Shown piece by piece: positions 9,641 through 18,594 of a stretch of DNA of 64,000 nucleotides. The notes under the pieces were generated by a model. The model did no database searches. It saw only the letters and a program-made list of their open reading frames with translations, and was not told the origin of the DNA. The translations under genes and the position numbers were made by a program. The stretch covers positions 1-64,000 of the forward strand of contig NZ_FCNX02000009.1 of NCBI RefSeq assembly GCF_001544835.2. Direction: 5' to 3'. The DNA is from Caballeronia fortuita. Lineage in GTDB: Bacteria > Pseudomonadota > Gammaproteobacteria > Burkholderiales > Burkholderiaceae. Each line of letters opens with the position of its first letter. Position 1 is the first letter of the stretch.

Positions 9641-9713
9641 ATGTAGCGATTTTTCTTGTCAAATTCGAAGCTGCTTGATATCTTGCCCGCAAATGACTGA
9701 AAAGAAAGGATAA

Positions 9714-11660
9714 ATGGTCAGGAGCACGGCACGAACCGGAACGCTTCCAGCGGAAATTGCGCGCTCGACTGCGCCCGGCCGGCTGACGAGGCAGCATTTC
9801 GCACTGTATCGAGGTTATCTCGATGGCGTGTCGGAGACGCAACTGCATGCGTCTTATGGCGACGCCAGCACGGATGTTCGCGTCACCCGACGTTTGATCG
9901 CCGCATTGCGCGACACGCTTTCGGTGCTTGCCCGCCGCGCGCGCGATACGGAAGCGGCGCACTTGCTACGGCTTCGTCCGGGCAGCATCCCGCTGTTCGA
10001 GCCGCCGCCCGCTGCGGCCTCCCCGTCCCTCGAAGATTTCCGTGAAACTGTCGATCCGGGCGGGGTTTATGGCGAGTCGGAACTGCTCGCGCTCTATTCA
10101 GAGGCATATCCGGCGGATACGTCGCCTGCCGTCGATCGCCGCGCCGCACGCAATGCGCGGCTGCGTCGGCGTCAGGCGGACGCCCTCGCGCGGATGGAGG
10201 CATCGCTCGCACAGGATCCGCGCCCGGACGACCCTATCGACGGCTGGTTCGAGCCCGCCATCACCGCGCGGCTGACGGCTGCCGGTCTGACGACGATTGC
10301 CGATGTGGTCGGACTGATCGAGCGGCGGCGGCATCGATGGTACGCGACGGTGCCGCGGCTCGGTCCGAAAGGCGCGCAGCGCGTGGTCGACTGGCTGCAG
10401 CTTCACGCTCAGGCGCTCGGGCAGACGCTGTCGCCGGCGGCGCTCGTGCCGCGTCGGCAGTGGCAGCCTACGCCACGCGTCGACATTCAGGCAACCGATG
10501 CGGTCGCGATCGCGCCACTCGAGGCACTGCGCGTTCCGAAAGCGCTCGACGGGTCGAAAGGATCAAATGGGGCGTCGGCTCACGCGCCTTTCGGCACAGA
10601 TATCAACGCGATTTCCGCGTGGCTCGACGCCCGTTCCGGCAGCGAGCACACGCGGCGGGCGTATCGGCGTGAGGCCGAGCGCTTGCTTTTGTGGGCGTTG
10701 GTCGAGAAAGGCAAGCCGGTTTCCTCGCTCGATGCTGTCGAATGCGCTGAATATATCGGCACTTTTTTGACGAATCCGCAGCCGGCGGCGCGCTGGGTCG
10801 CGCGCAATCGCGGGGAACGGTGTTTCGACGGCTGGCGGCCGTTCGCCGGTCCGCTTTCCGACCGCAGCCGCGAGACCGCGCGTTCGATTCTGAGCGCGAT
10901 GTGCGAATGGCTGGTTGGCGAGGGTTATCTGTCTGTCAATCCGTTTGCGGGATTTGCCCGCGTCGCGGCCCCGCCCGTGTTCGATTCGGCGACGCGCACG
11001 CTCGATTTCGATCAGTGGAAATGCGTGCTGCAATCGGTCGAACGTGAAGAATATTCATTTGCCGAGCACCGCGACAAACTGGCGCTGCTGCTCGCCTACG
11101 CAACGGGTCTGCGCCGCGCCGAGCTCGCGGCCGCAACCAGCGACGCCCTGAGTGTCGGCCGTCTGTCCGGCGTCGATGGCGTGGTTTGGCGGCTTGCTGT
11201 CCGTCAAGATCGGGGAACGCCGCGTAGGGTTTTGTTGCCGCCGATCGTCGTCGAAACAATCAGGGAAAGCTTTGCACGGCGCGGCTTGCCGGATCCACTG
11301 GCTTGCCCGGCGGGCACGCCAATCCTGGCGCAGGCGCGTGGCGGCCAATCGCTGACGCCCGATGGCGTCGGGAAGATTTTCAAGCGCATTTTCTCGAACG
11401 CCGGGACGCTGATGGAATCCGATGCCTCCGGAGGCAACCGGCGGCTACAGCAAGCCAGCACTCATTGGCTGCGTCATACTCATTCGACACACGCGCTCGC
11501 CCACGGTGCGCATCTGCAAGAACTCAGCAGCGGACTCGGTCACGCCGATGTATCGACTACCGCGCAATATCTCAAAGACGAGGACTCGGCGCGACTTCTC
11601 GGCGTCGAAACGCTACTTCGCAACGCGTGGTTAACTCGAAAAACTTCAGAACTGTCCTAG
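9714..11660 (+). CDS. Tyrosine recombinase next to parAB (replicon resolvase candidate)
   Basis: 648 residues. The C-terminal catalytic domain shows the tyrosine-recombinase set: Arg in TGLRRAEL, HWLRHTHSTH (H-x-x-R), GHADVSTT and the nucleophile Tyr in TTAQYL. A core-binding (SAM-like) domain precedes it from about residue 295 (DINAISAWLDARSGSEHTRRAYRREAERLL). The first 280 residues are an extra domain with a helix-hairpin-helix-like stretch (LTAAGLTTIADVVGLIERRRHRWYATVPRLGPKGAQRVVDWL). The ATG follows AAAGGA. Its place immediately before parA suggests resolution of replicon dimers rather than phage integration. No att-like repeats were seen around it. Confidence 0.88.
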   Translation: MVRSTARTGTLPAEIARSTAPGRLTRQHFALYRGYLDGVSETQLHASYGDASTDVRVTRRLIAALRDTLSVLARRARDTEAAHLLRLRPGSIPLFEPPPAAASPSLEDFRETVDPGGVYGESELLALYSEAYPADTSPAVDRRAARNARLRRRQADALARMEASLAQDPRPDDPIDGWFEPAITARLTAAGLTTIADVVGLIERRRHRWYATVPRLGPKGAQRVVDWLQLHAQALGQTLSPAALVPRRQWQPTPRVDIQATDAVAIAPLEALRVPKALDGSKGSNGASAHAPFGTDINAISAWLDARSGSEHTRRAYRREAERLLLWALVEKGKPVSSLDAVECAEYIGTFLTNPQPAARWVARNRGERCFDGWRPFAGPLSDRSRETARSILSAMCEWLVGEGYLSVNPFAGFARVAAPPVFDSATRTLDFDQWKCVLQSVEREEYSFAEHRDKLALLLAYATGLRRAELAAATSDALSVGRLSGVDGVVWRLAVRQDRGTPRRVLLPPIVVETIRESFARRGLPDPLACPAGTPILAQARGGQSLTPDGVGKIFKRIFSNAGTLMESDASGGNRRLQQASTHWLRHTHSTHALAHGAHLQELSSGLGHADVSTTAQYLKDEDSARLLGVETLLRNAWLTRKTSELS

Positions 11661-11710
11661 ATTTGCGTTTACACGAGCCATCGGCGTTGTAAAAATGTCC
11701 TGCGCGGGCG

Positions 11711-11736
11711 CTCAAGTACTTCAGAGTTTACTTGAG
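11711..11736. promoter_or_regulatory. Inverted repeat upstream of parA (1)
   Basis: CTCAAGTA, 10-nt spacer, TACTTGAG: perfect 8-bp arms about 100 bp before parA. This is a candidate ParA autorepressor or ParB-binding site. It is seen once here. Confidence 0.5.
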
Positions 11737-11755
11737 GTTTACCAGTTCGGCGTTT

Positions 11756-11795
11756 ATTCTTCGGTTTGCAACTTGTTTTCCACAAACCGAAGAAT
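11756..11795. promoter_or_regulatory. 13-bp inverted repeat upstream of parA (2), with a DnaA-box-like core
   Basis: ATTCTTCGGTTTG, 14-nt spacer, CAAACCGAAGAAT: perfect 13-bp arms. The spacer contributes to TTTTCCACA (11776-11784), one base off the TTATCCACA DnaA box. Such a long perfect repeat between recombinase and parA is unlikely by chance. Operator, centromere or origin element are all possible. Confidence 0.6.
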
Positions 11796-11833
11796 TATTT
11801 GCTTACCCAGGCCCGCCAGTGACTGCGAATTCC

Positions 11834-13012
11834 ATGCTAAGCGCTCGGCTTCCCGAAGTCGACCAATCCGTTTCGATCGAAACGCTCTTGGGGGTGGCGG
11901 CCCAAGCCACTGACATCCTCAATCAGATCCGCGATGCAATGTTGGAGCCTTATCCGCGCAAGAGCGCGCCAACATTCACCAGCGCGCAGGTCGCATCGCT
12001 CTGCGGCATCGACAAGCAGCGGTTCCAGTACCTGACCACCAAGGGCGACTTGCCTGCGGGAACCTCGAAGGGCGCGGGCCGGAGCAAGGAGTTCACGCTC
12101 GAGGAGGCGCTCACGTGGATCCGCGCAACACGGGAACGTGCGCGGCGGCCTGAGGGCAAGCGCGGGCGTATCGTGACCGTGGCTAATTTCAAAGGCGGTG
12201 TCGCGAAGACGACAACCGCCGTTTCGGCGGCTCAGGCGCTGACGCTGCTTGGCCGGCGCGTACTCGTAATCGATTGTGACCCGCAGGGCACGACGACGCA
12301 GTTGTGCGGCTGGGCGCCGGATGCCGAAATCTCCGACGATCAGACCCTGCTTCCGCTCGTTTATGGCGATCAGCAGACGCTACATTACGCCGTGCAGGAG
12401 ACGTACTGGCATAACCTGGATCTGATTCCCGCGTCGTCATCGCTTTTCGATGCGGAATTCGAGATTCCGGCCAAGGTTTTGAACGACAGCACGTTCGAAT
12501 TCTGGGAGATCGTCCGCAAGGGTTTGATGCCGCTGACCGCCGAGTACGATGCAATCGTAATCGACACGCCTCCCGCGCTGAGTTATCTGACGATTAACGC
12601 TCTGCTTGCGTCCGACGCGATACTCCTGCCCTGCCCGCCCGAAGCACTCGATTTCGCAAGCTCGACACAGTTCTGGCATCTCTTCGCCGATATCGCCAAG
12701 AAGCTGCCAGGCGTGCTCGAGCAAAAGCGCTTTGATTTCGTGAACGTCATTCTGACAAAAGCCAAGTCTGACGACGTATCGCGCGTCGTGCGTGGTTGGC
12801 TACAAAAAGCTTACGGTGATCGCGTACTTCCATTCGAGATTCCGGAGTCGACGGTACCGAAGGGTGCATCTGCGCAACTCTCGACGGTTTATGACCTGTC
12901 GAAGCCGGACGGCAGCACTGCCGCATATAACCGATTCAAGGAGCCGCTCGACCGGCTCGCGGAGCATCTCGACGCGCAGTTTGTTCGCGCGTGGAATCAG
13001 ACGGAGGATTAA
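11834..13012 (+). CDS. parA: ParA partition ATPase with N-terminal HTH domain
   Basis: About 392 residues from the ATG at 11834. An in-frame GTG at 11819 is an alternative, and no strong ribosome site distinguishes them. The N-terminal part has a MerR-like helix-turn-helix (FTSAQVASLCGIDKQRFQYLTTKG), as in type Ia ParA proteins that repress their own operon. The ATPase domain shows the deviant Walker A motif ANFKGGVAKTT, then VIDCDPQGTTT and AIVIDTPPAL. With ParB it would segregate the replicon. The stop codon TAA abuts the parB ATG, so the two are one operon. Confidence 0.93.
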   Translation: MLSARLPEVDQSVSIETLLGVAAQATDILNQIRDAMLEPYPRKSAPTFTSAQVASLCGIDKQRFQYLTTKGDLPAGTSKGAGRSKEFTLEEALTWIRATRERARRPEGKRGRIVTVANFKGGVAKTTTAVSAAQALTLLGRRVLVIDCDPQGTTTQLCGWAPDAEISDDQTLLPLVYGDQQTLHYAVQETYWHNLDLIPASSSLFDAEFEIPAKVLNDSTFEFWEIVRKGLMPLTAEYDAIVIDTPPALSYLTINALLASDAILLPCPPEALDFASSTQFWHLFADIAKKLPGVLEQKRFDFVNVILTKAKSDDVSRVVRGWLQKAYGDRVLPFEIPESTVPKGASAQLSTVYDLSKPDGSTAAYNRFKEPLDRLAEHLDAQFVRAWNQTED

Positions 13013-13984
13013 ATGGGCATCGGGGACAGACTCCTCGCCAAGACAGCGAACGTCGGCAGCAAGCCGACGGAGATGGCACAATCGCGTCCCGTCAACACGG
13101 AGCCGCGCACTTCGCCCGGCCGATTGATGGATGCGCAGCACCGCATCAATACGGCGCAGGCACGCATCAAGGAGCTCGAATCTCAGCTCGAAGAACGTGC
13201 GGCATTGGAGGTTCCGCTCGATGCGCTCGTTGAGGTGAGCGGACGGCGTCGCAAGCTTACGAATGAGCAGTTTCAGGAACTAAAGAACAACCTCGCCCAA
13301 CACGCGCTGGCTACACCGATTCTTGTGCGCGTGCAGCCAGAAGGACGGTACGAGATTATCGCGGGGCACAACCGCGTTGCCGCGTATCGGGAACTCGGAA
13401 GGTTGACGATACGCGCCAACGTCGCGTCAATTGAAGAAGGCGAGATCGAGTTCGCGGCGTTCTTTTCAAATTTGTTGTCACCTTCCCTGACAGACTTTGA
13501 GAAATACTGGAATTTCAAAAGGCTTCAGGAGTTGAGCGGTCTGTCTCGTTCCGAGATATCGGAGAGCGCAGGGCTGAGCAAGAGTCATGTAACGCGGATC
13601 TTTTCCTTCGACGCGTTGCCGGAAGCAGCGAAGGTTGCGCTTGCCGAAAGGCCGGAACGACTGGGTAGTAACGCAGCACAAAAACTCGCCGCATTGACGG
13701 AAGCGGGCAAGTCGGAAAAGGTCATCGAAGCGGTTCGGCGTCTTGTGGAAGATGAAACCTTTACTCAGGACAAGGCCGTTGCATTGGCAACAGAAAAGCC
13801 ACGCGCCGTCGCCCCAAGTTCTACCGTAGTGCGTTCGGGGCGCCGAAAGGTTTGTGAGATTTCAACTCGGAATGGTGTGGTTGGCGTGCGGTTCTTTGAG
13901 AAGGATGCAACCGATGCCGAGCAATGGGGACAACGCATTGCGGACTTCATCAACAAAACGTTAATCGAATCGGACCAGGACTGA
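13013..13984 (+). CDS. parB: ParB partition protein (centromere-binding)
   Basis: 323 residues. The ParB/Srx N-terminal domain contains the nucleotide-binding motif IIAGHNRVAAYRELG (in place of GERRxRA) and is preceded by the typical PILVRVQPEGRYE strand. A helix-turn-helix follows (LSRSEISESAGLSKSHVTRI). It starts directly after the parA stop, with GAGGAT as ribosome site. No canonical chromosomal parS (GTTTCACGTGAAAC type) was noticed within this window, as expected for a replicon-specific ParB. Confidence 0.92.
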   Translation: MGIGDRLLAKTANVGSKPTEMAQSRPVNTEPRTSPGRLMDAQHRINTAQARIKELESQLEERAALEVPLDALVEVSGRRRKLTNEQFQELKNNLAQHALATPILVRVQPEGRYEIIAGHNRVAAYRELGRLTIRANVASIEEGEIEFAAFFSNLLSPSLTDFEKYWNFKRLQELSGLSRSEISESAGLSKSHVTRIFSFDALPEAAKVALAERPERLGSNAAQKLAALTEAGKSEKVIEAVRRLVEDETFTQDKAVALATEKPRAVAPSSTVVRSGRRKVCEISTRNGVVGVRFFEKDATDAEQWGQRIADFINKTLIESDQD

Positions 13985-13986
13985 AT

Positions 13987-14076
13987 CTCTAGTAGAGCTT
14001 CCTTGCAAATCAATCACTTATCCGATTGAAGGCTTGCAGGCACGAGTGGCTCTAGTAGAACTTCCATGCAAATCAA
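13987..14076. repeat. Two 27-bp direct repeats with palindromic head between parB and rep (iteron or parS candidates)
   Basis: The stretch at 13987-14013 recurs at 14050-14076 with two mismatches, 63 bp apart. Each copy begins CTCTAGTAGA; in the first copy CTCTA-G-TAGAG is an 11-bp palindrome. Between them lies TCAATC-N8-GATTGA (14010-14029). The wider gap from parB to rep (13985-14287, no gene) also holds a terminator, CGGGC-N13-GCCCG (14171-14193), CGAGT-ACGCA-ACTCG (14221-14235) and the palindrome GATCGCGATC (14246-14255). Repeats in this position are usual for replication-initiator or centromere binding sites. Confidence 0.6.
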
Positions 14077-14133
14077 CGAGTTAGCAAATTCAGCGACAAG
14101 AGGCTGCGATGTAACGAATTGGCTGCACAAAGA

Positions 14134-14165
14134 CAAAAGCCTTCGGCGCCAACCGAAGGCTTTTG
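14134..14165 (+). terminator. Intrinsic terminator between parAB and rep
   Basis: CAAAAGCCTTCGG, 6-nt loop, CCGAAGGCTTTTG: a perfect 13-bp stem whose outer pairs supply A and T runs on both sides, so it can act in either direction. It separates parAB transcription from the rep-like gene. Confidence 0.85.
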
Positions 14166-14287
14166 AATATCGGGCTTAACTGCTTATCGCCCGGTCCGCT
14201 TCCCGACGCCAATCGGGTCACGAGTACGCAACTCGAAGTTTAGCGGATCGCGATCGGCAGTCAAGCGTTTGTCTTCCATTTTTCGAA

Positions 14288-15622
14288 ATGGACGTACTTG
14301 ACATGCATATCGCGCAACTTTCCGTTGCAGGCGAGGGCACCTTTCGCCCTCAAGAACTTGAAACGCCATCGCGGCAGACCGACCAACAGGCGCTGGACGA
14401 TTACGCCTGCGATCGTTCGAACCTGCCTTGGGTCATCTTTCGGGCTGCCCACCGTGCGACTCACACTACAGCCCTGCCCGCCCGAGCACGCGCTTTGCTC
14501 GCCGCGCTAGCGCGCACCGTAGACGCCGCACATCCCTACGCGTCTATTTTCGCCCGGCGAGAACTTCTCACCGGGCGCGCTCAGCAATCCATGCGAACGT
14601 TCTATCGCAGCATGGACGACCTTGAGAGTGCAGGCTTCATCACTCGTCCGCCGCAGACGCGTTACGTGACCGCAGGGCTTTTCGGCCGCGCCTATATCCA
14701 TCTGACGCCCAAAGCTGCGACGTTGCTTGGACTCGTCGAGCCCGCTAGCGAACGCAACGAAGCGCCTATCGTGCGTCGGGAAGAGCAGCGTCTCAGCGAA
14801 GCAGATCCTCGTTTCGCCCATCCGTCTGCCACTGTGGCAGACGGCGCTATATATAAGGATCTAATCCCCAATAAACAAAAGAGACAACCAGGACGCCTCC
14901 CCGCCGACCTGCAACGCCTGCTGCCGCTGGGATTTCGTGAATTCCTGATCTTCAAACTCATGCGCGAAGCTAAAGCCCACGGCAAGCTTCTTTCCGATGT
15001 CGTCGAGGCAACCTGGACTGCCCTTCGACGCGCTACGCATCCGATCAGCTACCTTCGTACGCTTCTTCGGGCGCCGGTGGACTTCGCCTACCGCGTGAGA
15101 AGCCAGCGCGATGCACACGCGCAAGAACAGGTTCAACGCAACCGCTTAGAGCACATAGAAACGGCATCCGCCGAACTGGCCGGGAAATCGTTCGTGAGTC
15201 GCGACGGCATGCGTCGATACAACGTCGCGGATGACGCCCGCTCCATCGTCGTCCGCCATCGCGACGAGGCGCAACCGCGCATCCATTCAGGATCGTGGGC
15301 GCGAGACTTCATCGCTGCACTCGAAGCGGGCCACATCGTCGCTTCTGACGCTTCCACCGCTGACAGCCATCAAGCGTCTGCAAAAGTCTCGCTGGAATGC
15401 AGGCAAAAATCAGAAGCGTGCCTTGCCGATCTGAAGACGCTCCTGCGCTTGAAGAATGCCGGCGGCATCCCATCTATCACCTCGAAGGACACGCCGACGC
15501 CGCCTGATCCGCGACGCATCGGTCCGTCCCCTTTGGGTTCGCTCTTGCAGGCGATATCACGTACGGCGTTATCGGCGAACCGGCGCGTTATCGAACCGAC
15601 CTTGCATAGATCAGACGAATAG
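14288..15622 (+). CDS. Replication-initiator-like protein of a secondary replicon
   Basis: 444 residues from the ATG at 14288; an in-frame ATG at 14303 is equally possible since neither has a clear ribosome site. The N-terminal half contains a winged-helix-like region (YASIFARRELLTGRAQQSMRTFYRSMDDLESAGFITR, then a beta-wing and YIHLTPKAATLLGL) such as occurs in plasmid Rep proteins. The C-terminal third is polar and probably flexible. I assign a Rep role from this fold and from its place beside parAB and the direct repeats. No helicase or primase motif was seen. A DNA-binding regulator of the replicon is the alternative. Confidence 0.65.
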   Translation: MDVLDMHIAQLSVAGEGTFRPQELETPSRQTDQQALDDYACDRSNLPWVIFRAAHRATHTTALPARARALLAALARTVDAAHPYASIFARRELLTGRAQQSMRTFYRSMDDLESAGFITRPPQTRYVTAGLFGRAYIHLTPKAATLLGLVEPASERNEAPIVRREEQRLSEADPRFAHPSATVADGAIYKDLIPNKQKRQPGRLPADLQRLLPLGFREFLIFKLMREAKAHGKLLSDVVEATWTALRRATHPISYLRTLLRAPVDFAYRVRSQRDAHAQEQVQRNRLEHIETASAELAGKSFVSRDGMRRYNVADDARSIVVRHRDEAQPRIHSGSWARDFIAALEAGHIVASDASTADSHQASAKVSLECRQKSEACLADLKTLLRLKNAGGIPSITSKDTPTPPDPRRIGPSPLGSLLQAISRTALSANRRVIEPTLHRSDE

Positions 15623-15682
15623 GCGTTCGCAGACCGGCCTAAAAGTTTTATGAATCAGGCTGCTGCGACGCAACAATGCTGA

Positions 15683-15750
15683 TATACTCTAAGGTTGCGC
15701 CTGAATGGGCGATTGGAAAACGCAAATCCGCGTACGGATGCGGTTTGCGT
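15683..15750 (+). promoter_or_regulatory. Candidate promoter and leader hairpin of rpoD
   Basis: A good -10 hexamer TATACT (15683-15688) lies about 190 bp before the rpoD start. It is followed at 15720-15750 by an interrupted hairpin (ACGCAAA-t-CCGC, loop 8, GCGG-TTTGCGT). The -35 region is weak. The leader is in frame with rpoD and open, but the coding start is set by the downstream GAGGAG site. Confidence 0.4.
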
Positions 15751-15873
15751 GCTTTGCTCGATGCGATTTTCAGCAAGCCGTCCGTGGTCGAAGCTGTCAT
15801 CGAAATCATCGCGAGCCGTTACGCTCGCTCCCGGGGATCTGTCGTCGCCGAGCAAACCTGTCGAGGAGAAAGT

Positions 15874-17877
15874 ATGGCAAGTTTTGATCGGGAAGATTCG
15901 GAGCTGGATATCGTCGCGCCGGCGCGCAAGGCACCGGGCCGGCGGGCGAATAAAGGAAAGGGCCAGGCCGGCACGATACAGCCCGATGTCGCAATGACGG
16001 CGGAGCAGAACGAAGAGCGCCAGCGCCAGATGCGCGCGCTCATCCAGTTGGGCAAGGATCGCGGCTATCTCACGCACGCCGAGATCAACGACCACCTGCC
16101 GGACAACTTCGCTGAGACGGCGGCGATGGAGACCATCGTCAGCACGTTCCACGACATGGGTGTCGCTGTCTACGAGCAGGCGCCGGATGCCGAAACGCTG
16201 CTTCTGAGCGATAACGCGCCGAGCGTCGTAACCGACGAGCAATCGGACGAAGAAGCGGAAAACGCGCTGTCGACCGTCGATTCCGAATTCGGCCGCACGA
16301 CCGATCCGGTTCGCATGTACATGCGCGAAATGGGCGCGACGGAGCTGCTCACGCGCGCGGGCGAAATCGCCATCGCGAAGCGCATCGAAGACGGTCTGCA
16401 CGAGATGATCCAGGCCATCGCGGCATGTCCGTCGACCGTCGGGACGATTCTCGCGGATGCGGCGTTGGTCGAATCGGGCGAACTGAAGATCGACGAACTC
16501 GTCGACGGTCTGAAGGAAGAAGACACCGCCGACGAAGACATGCCGACATCCGACACGACTGACTCTGCCGACATCGATACGGACACCGACGAATCCGACA
16601 GCGACGAAGACGACGACGACGACCTCGACGGCAGCGATGCCGGCGCGTCGAACGAAGCGCGTCTGAAGCAATTGAAGGCCGATTGCCTCGAAATCTTCGC
16701 CCGCGTGAGCGCACTGGCGGAACAGGCAAGCAATCCTAAGGGATCGGGCGCGGTCGCGACGAAGGCTGTCGAGAAAGCGCGCGCCGAAATCCAGCGCGAG
16801 CTCGGTTCGATCCGCTTCACGGCGAAGACCATCGATCGTCTGTGCGCGAACGTTCAGCAGCAAGTCGCGCAAGTGCGCGATATCGAGCGTCGCGTGTTGC
16901 AGATCGCGGTCGATCGTTGCGGCATGCCGCGCGACAAGTTCGTCGAATCGTTCGTCGGTCACGAGACCGATCTCGAATGGACGGCGCGTGCCTCGGCGGG
17001 CTCGAAGCAATACGGCGCGTCGCTCGAGCGCAGTCTTCCGGCGATTCAGGCCGAGCAGCAAAAGCTCATCGATATCGAAGGCGTGGTCGAGATGCCGCTC
17101 AAGCAGCTCAAGCAGATCAACCGTCAGATGACGGCTGCCGAGTTGAAAATGCGTCAGGCCAAGCGCGAGATGATCGAAGCGAACCTGCGTCTCGTGATTT
17201 CGATCGCGAAGAAGTACGTGAATCGCGGCATGCAGTTCCTGGATCTGATTCAGGAAGGCAACATCGGCTTGATGAAGGCGGTGGACAAGTTCGAATATCG
17301 TCGCGGCTGGAAGTTTTCGACGTATGCAACGTGGTGGGTGCGTCAGGCCGTGACGCGGTCGCTGGCCGATCAGGCGCGCACGATCCGCGTGCCGGTCCAC
17401 ATGATCGAAACGATCAACAAGCTGAACCGCATCTCGCGCGAGATTTTGCAGCAGACGGGTATGGAAGCGCATCCGTCGGTACTGGCAGAGCGCATGGAAA
17501 TGCCGGAAGAGAAGATCCGCGGCATTCTCAAGATCGCGAAGCAGCCCGTGTCGCTGGAAACGCCGGTCGGTGAAGATGCCGATGCGACGCTTGGCGACAT
17601 GATCGAAGATCAGGGCGCGGCTTCTCCGGCCGATGCCGCCGTGCACGCGAACATGCGCGCCGCGATCGACGACGCGCTGAACGCGTTGTCGCCGCGCGAG
17701 GCAAAGGTGTTGCGTATGCGCTTCGGCATCGACACGGCTTCGGACTACACGCTCGAAGAGTTGGGCAAGCAGTTCGACGTGACGCGCGAGCGTATTCGCC
17801 AGATCGAAAGCAAGGCGATGCGCAAGCTGATGCACCCGAGCCGTGCCGACAAGCTGCGTCCGTTCCTGGATCGCTGA
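15874..17877 (+). CDS. rpoD: RNA polymerase primary sigma factor paralogue (sigma-70)
   Basis: About 667 residues from the ATG at 15874, which follows GAGGAG; the upstream open frame has no better start. Region 1.1 ([25 protein letters not shown]), region 1.2 ([11 protein letters not shown]), an acidic non-conserved region with a Glu/Asp run, region 2 ([47 protein letters not shown]), region 3 and region 4 ([28 protein letters not shown]) are all present. The protein should support housekeeping -35/-10 recognition. Its place next to the partition locus, not dnaG, suggests a second rpoD copy of the genome. Confidence 0.95.
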   Translation: MASFDREDSELDIVAPARKAPGRRANKGKGQAGTIQPDVAMTAEQNEERQRQMRALIQLGKDRGYLTHAEINDHLPDNFAETAAMETIVSTFHDMGVAVYEQAPDAETLLLSDNAPSVVTDEQSDEEAENALSTVDSEFGRTTDPVRMYMREMGATELLTRAGEIAIAKRIEDGLHEMIQAIAACPSTVGTILADAALVESGELKIDELVDGLKEEDTADEDMPTSDTTDSADIDTDTDESDSDEDDDDDLDGSDAGASNEARLKQLKADCLEIFARVSALAEQASNPKGSGAVATKAVEKARAEIQRELGSIRFTAKTIDRLCANVQQQVAQVRDIERRVLQIAVDRCGMPRDKFVESFVGHETDLEWTARASAGSKQYGASLERSLPAIQAEQQKLIDIEGVVEMPLKQLKQINRQMTAAELKMRQAKREMIEANLRLVISIAKKYVNRGMQFLDLIQEGNIGLMKAVDKFEYRRGWKFSTYATWWVRQAVTRSLADQARTIRVPVHMIETINKLNRISREILQQTGMEAHPSVLAERMEMPEEKIRGILKIAKQPVSLETPVGEDADATLGDMIEDQGAASPADAAVHANMRAAIDDALNALSPREAKVLRMRFGIDTASDYTLEELGKQFDVTRERIRQIESKAMRKLMHPSRADKLRPFLDR

Positions 17878-17927
17878 TCGCACGATCGCGCGGGCCGCCT
17901 GAATTCACGTTCGGGCGAACCCGAAAG

Positions 17928-17962
17928 CGCGTGCCGCCAGAGATGGCGGCACGCGTTTTTTT
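17928..17962 (+). terminator. Intrinsic terminator of rpoD
   Basis: CGCGTGCCGCC, loop AGAGAT, GGCGGCACGCG followed by a T run: an 11-bp perfect stem 50 bp after the rpoD stop. Confidence 0.93.
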
Positions 17963-17999
17963 ATTGCCGCAACCGAATCAACGGGGAATCAACCGGGAA

Positions 18000-18356
18000 T
18001 CAGCCGTGCGCCGCGCCTTTAGGCATGCTTGACGATGCGCACGCCTGCAACGCGACGATCGCCTTGTTCGCGAGCGTCAGCGTTTCCTCACAGGCCAGGC
18101 GATCGCGGAAGATCGCGCATCCGCCGCCTGCGTTGACGCGCGCGACCGCGCCGCGCAACTTCTCCAGCGCCGATTGCGGTGAGCCGGTGTCGCGGATAAT
18201 CGAGGCAATATCGAACGCGCTGCCGGCGTCGGTCTCGACGTAACCGGGACATTGCGTCTGCGCATGCGCCGCAATGCAGATCATGCCGATCGCGGCGATC
18301 AAGGGAACGCGCCGCGCGCGGGCGAGGCGTGGAGGAGAGCGGAAGAGGGCGTCCAT
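18000..18356 (-). CDS. Small secreted four-cysteine protein, function unknown
   Basis: 118 residues from the ATG at 18354-18356, which has GGTGAC upstream; an ATG at 18368 is weaker. A signal peptide ends near AAHAQ. The mature part has four Cys (QCPGY, GGCAIF, LACEET, QACASS), enough for two periplasmic disulfides. It is not recognised as a known family. Its start codon overlaps that of a possible small plus-strand gene. Confidence 0.65.
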   Translation of the reverse strand: MDALFRSPPRLARARRVPLIAAIGMICIAAHAQTQCPGYVETDAGSAFDIASIIRDTGSPQSALEKLRGAVARVNAGGGCAIFRDRLACEETLTLANKAIVALQACASSSMPKGAAHG

Positions 18357-18495
18357 GAGTGTCACCATCGTCAGAGTCGCATTGAAGAATCATGCGGTCG
18401 GCGAACTCGTGTCGCTGGAGACGGACGAATGCTTGTCCACGGTTTCGCTGGACAAGCAAGTGGTTATCCTGAGCATCGCCGGGCCAACGTCTTGA
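18355..18495 (+). CDS. Possible 46-residue protein divergent from the secreted protein
   Basis: An ATG at 18355, preceded by GAGG, opens a 46-codon frame (MSVTIVRVALKNHAVGELV...). The same CATG carries the minus-strand start of the neighbouring gene. There is no recognised domain, and it is too short for codon use to decide. Treat as tentative. Confidence 0.3.
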   Translation: MSVTIVRVALKNHAVGELVSLETDECLSTVSLDKQVVILSIAGPTS

Positions 18496-18594
18496 TGCGT
18501 AACGCTTTTCACCCGGCGTACGAAATTCGCGCGTTGCTTCTGCTCTCATTCTGAACCGATCGCGGAAATCGCGCCGGTCGTGTCAAAAATGCCC

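Noticed and set aside
9714..11660. Prophage or genomic-island integrase
   Set aside because: No phage genes, no att-like flanking repeats and no tRNA. Its context is parAB.
11661..15673. Canonical chromosomal parS (GTTTCACGTGAAAC type)
   Set aside because: I did not find this palindrome by eye. Only the repeats and inverted repeats reported above were seen.
15655..17883. A 742-codon minus-strand open frame opposite rpoD
   Set aside because: The plus strand is an unmistakable sigma factor. The shadow has no recognisable domain or start site.
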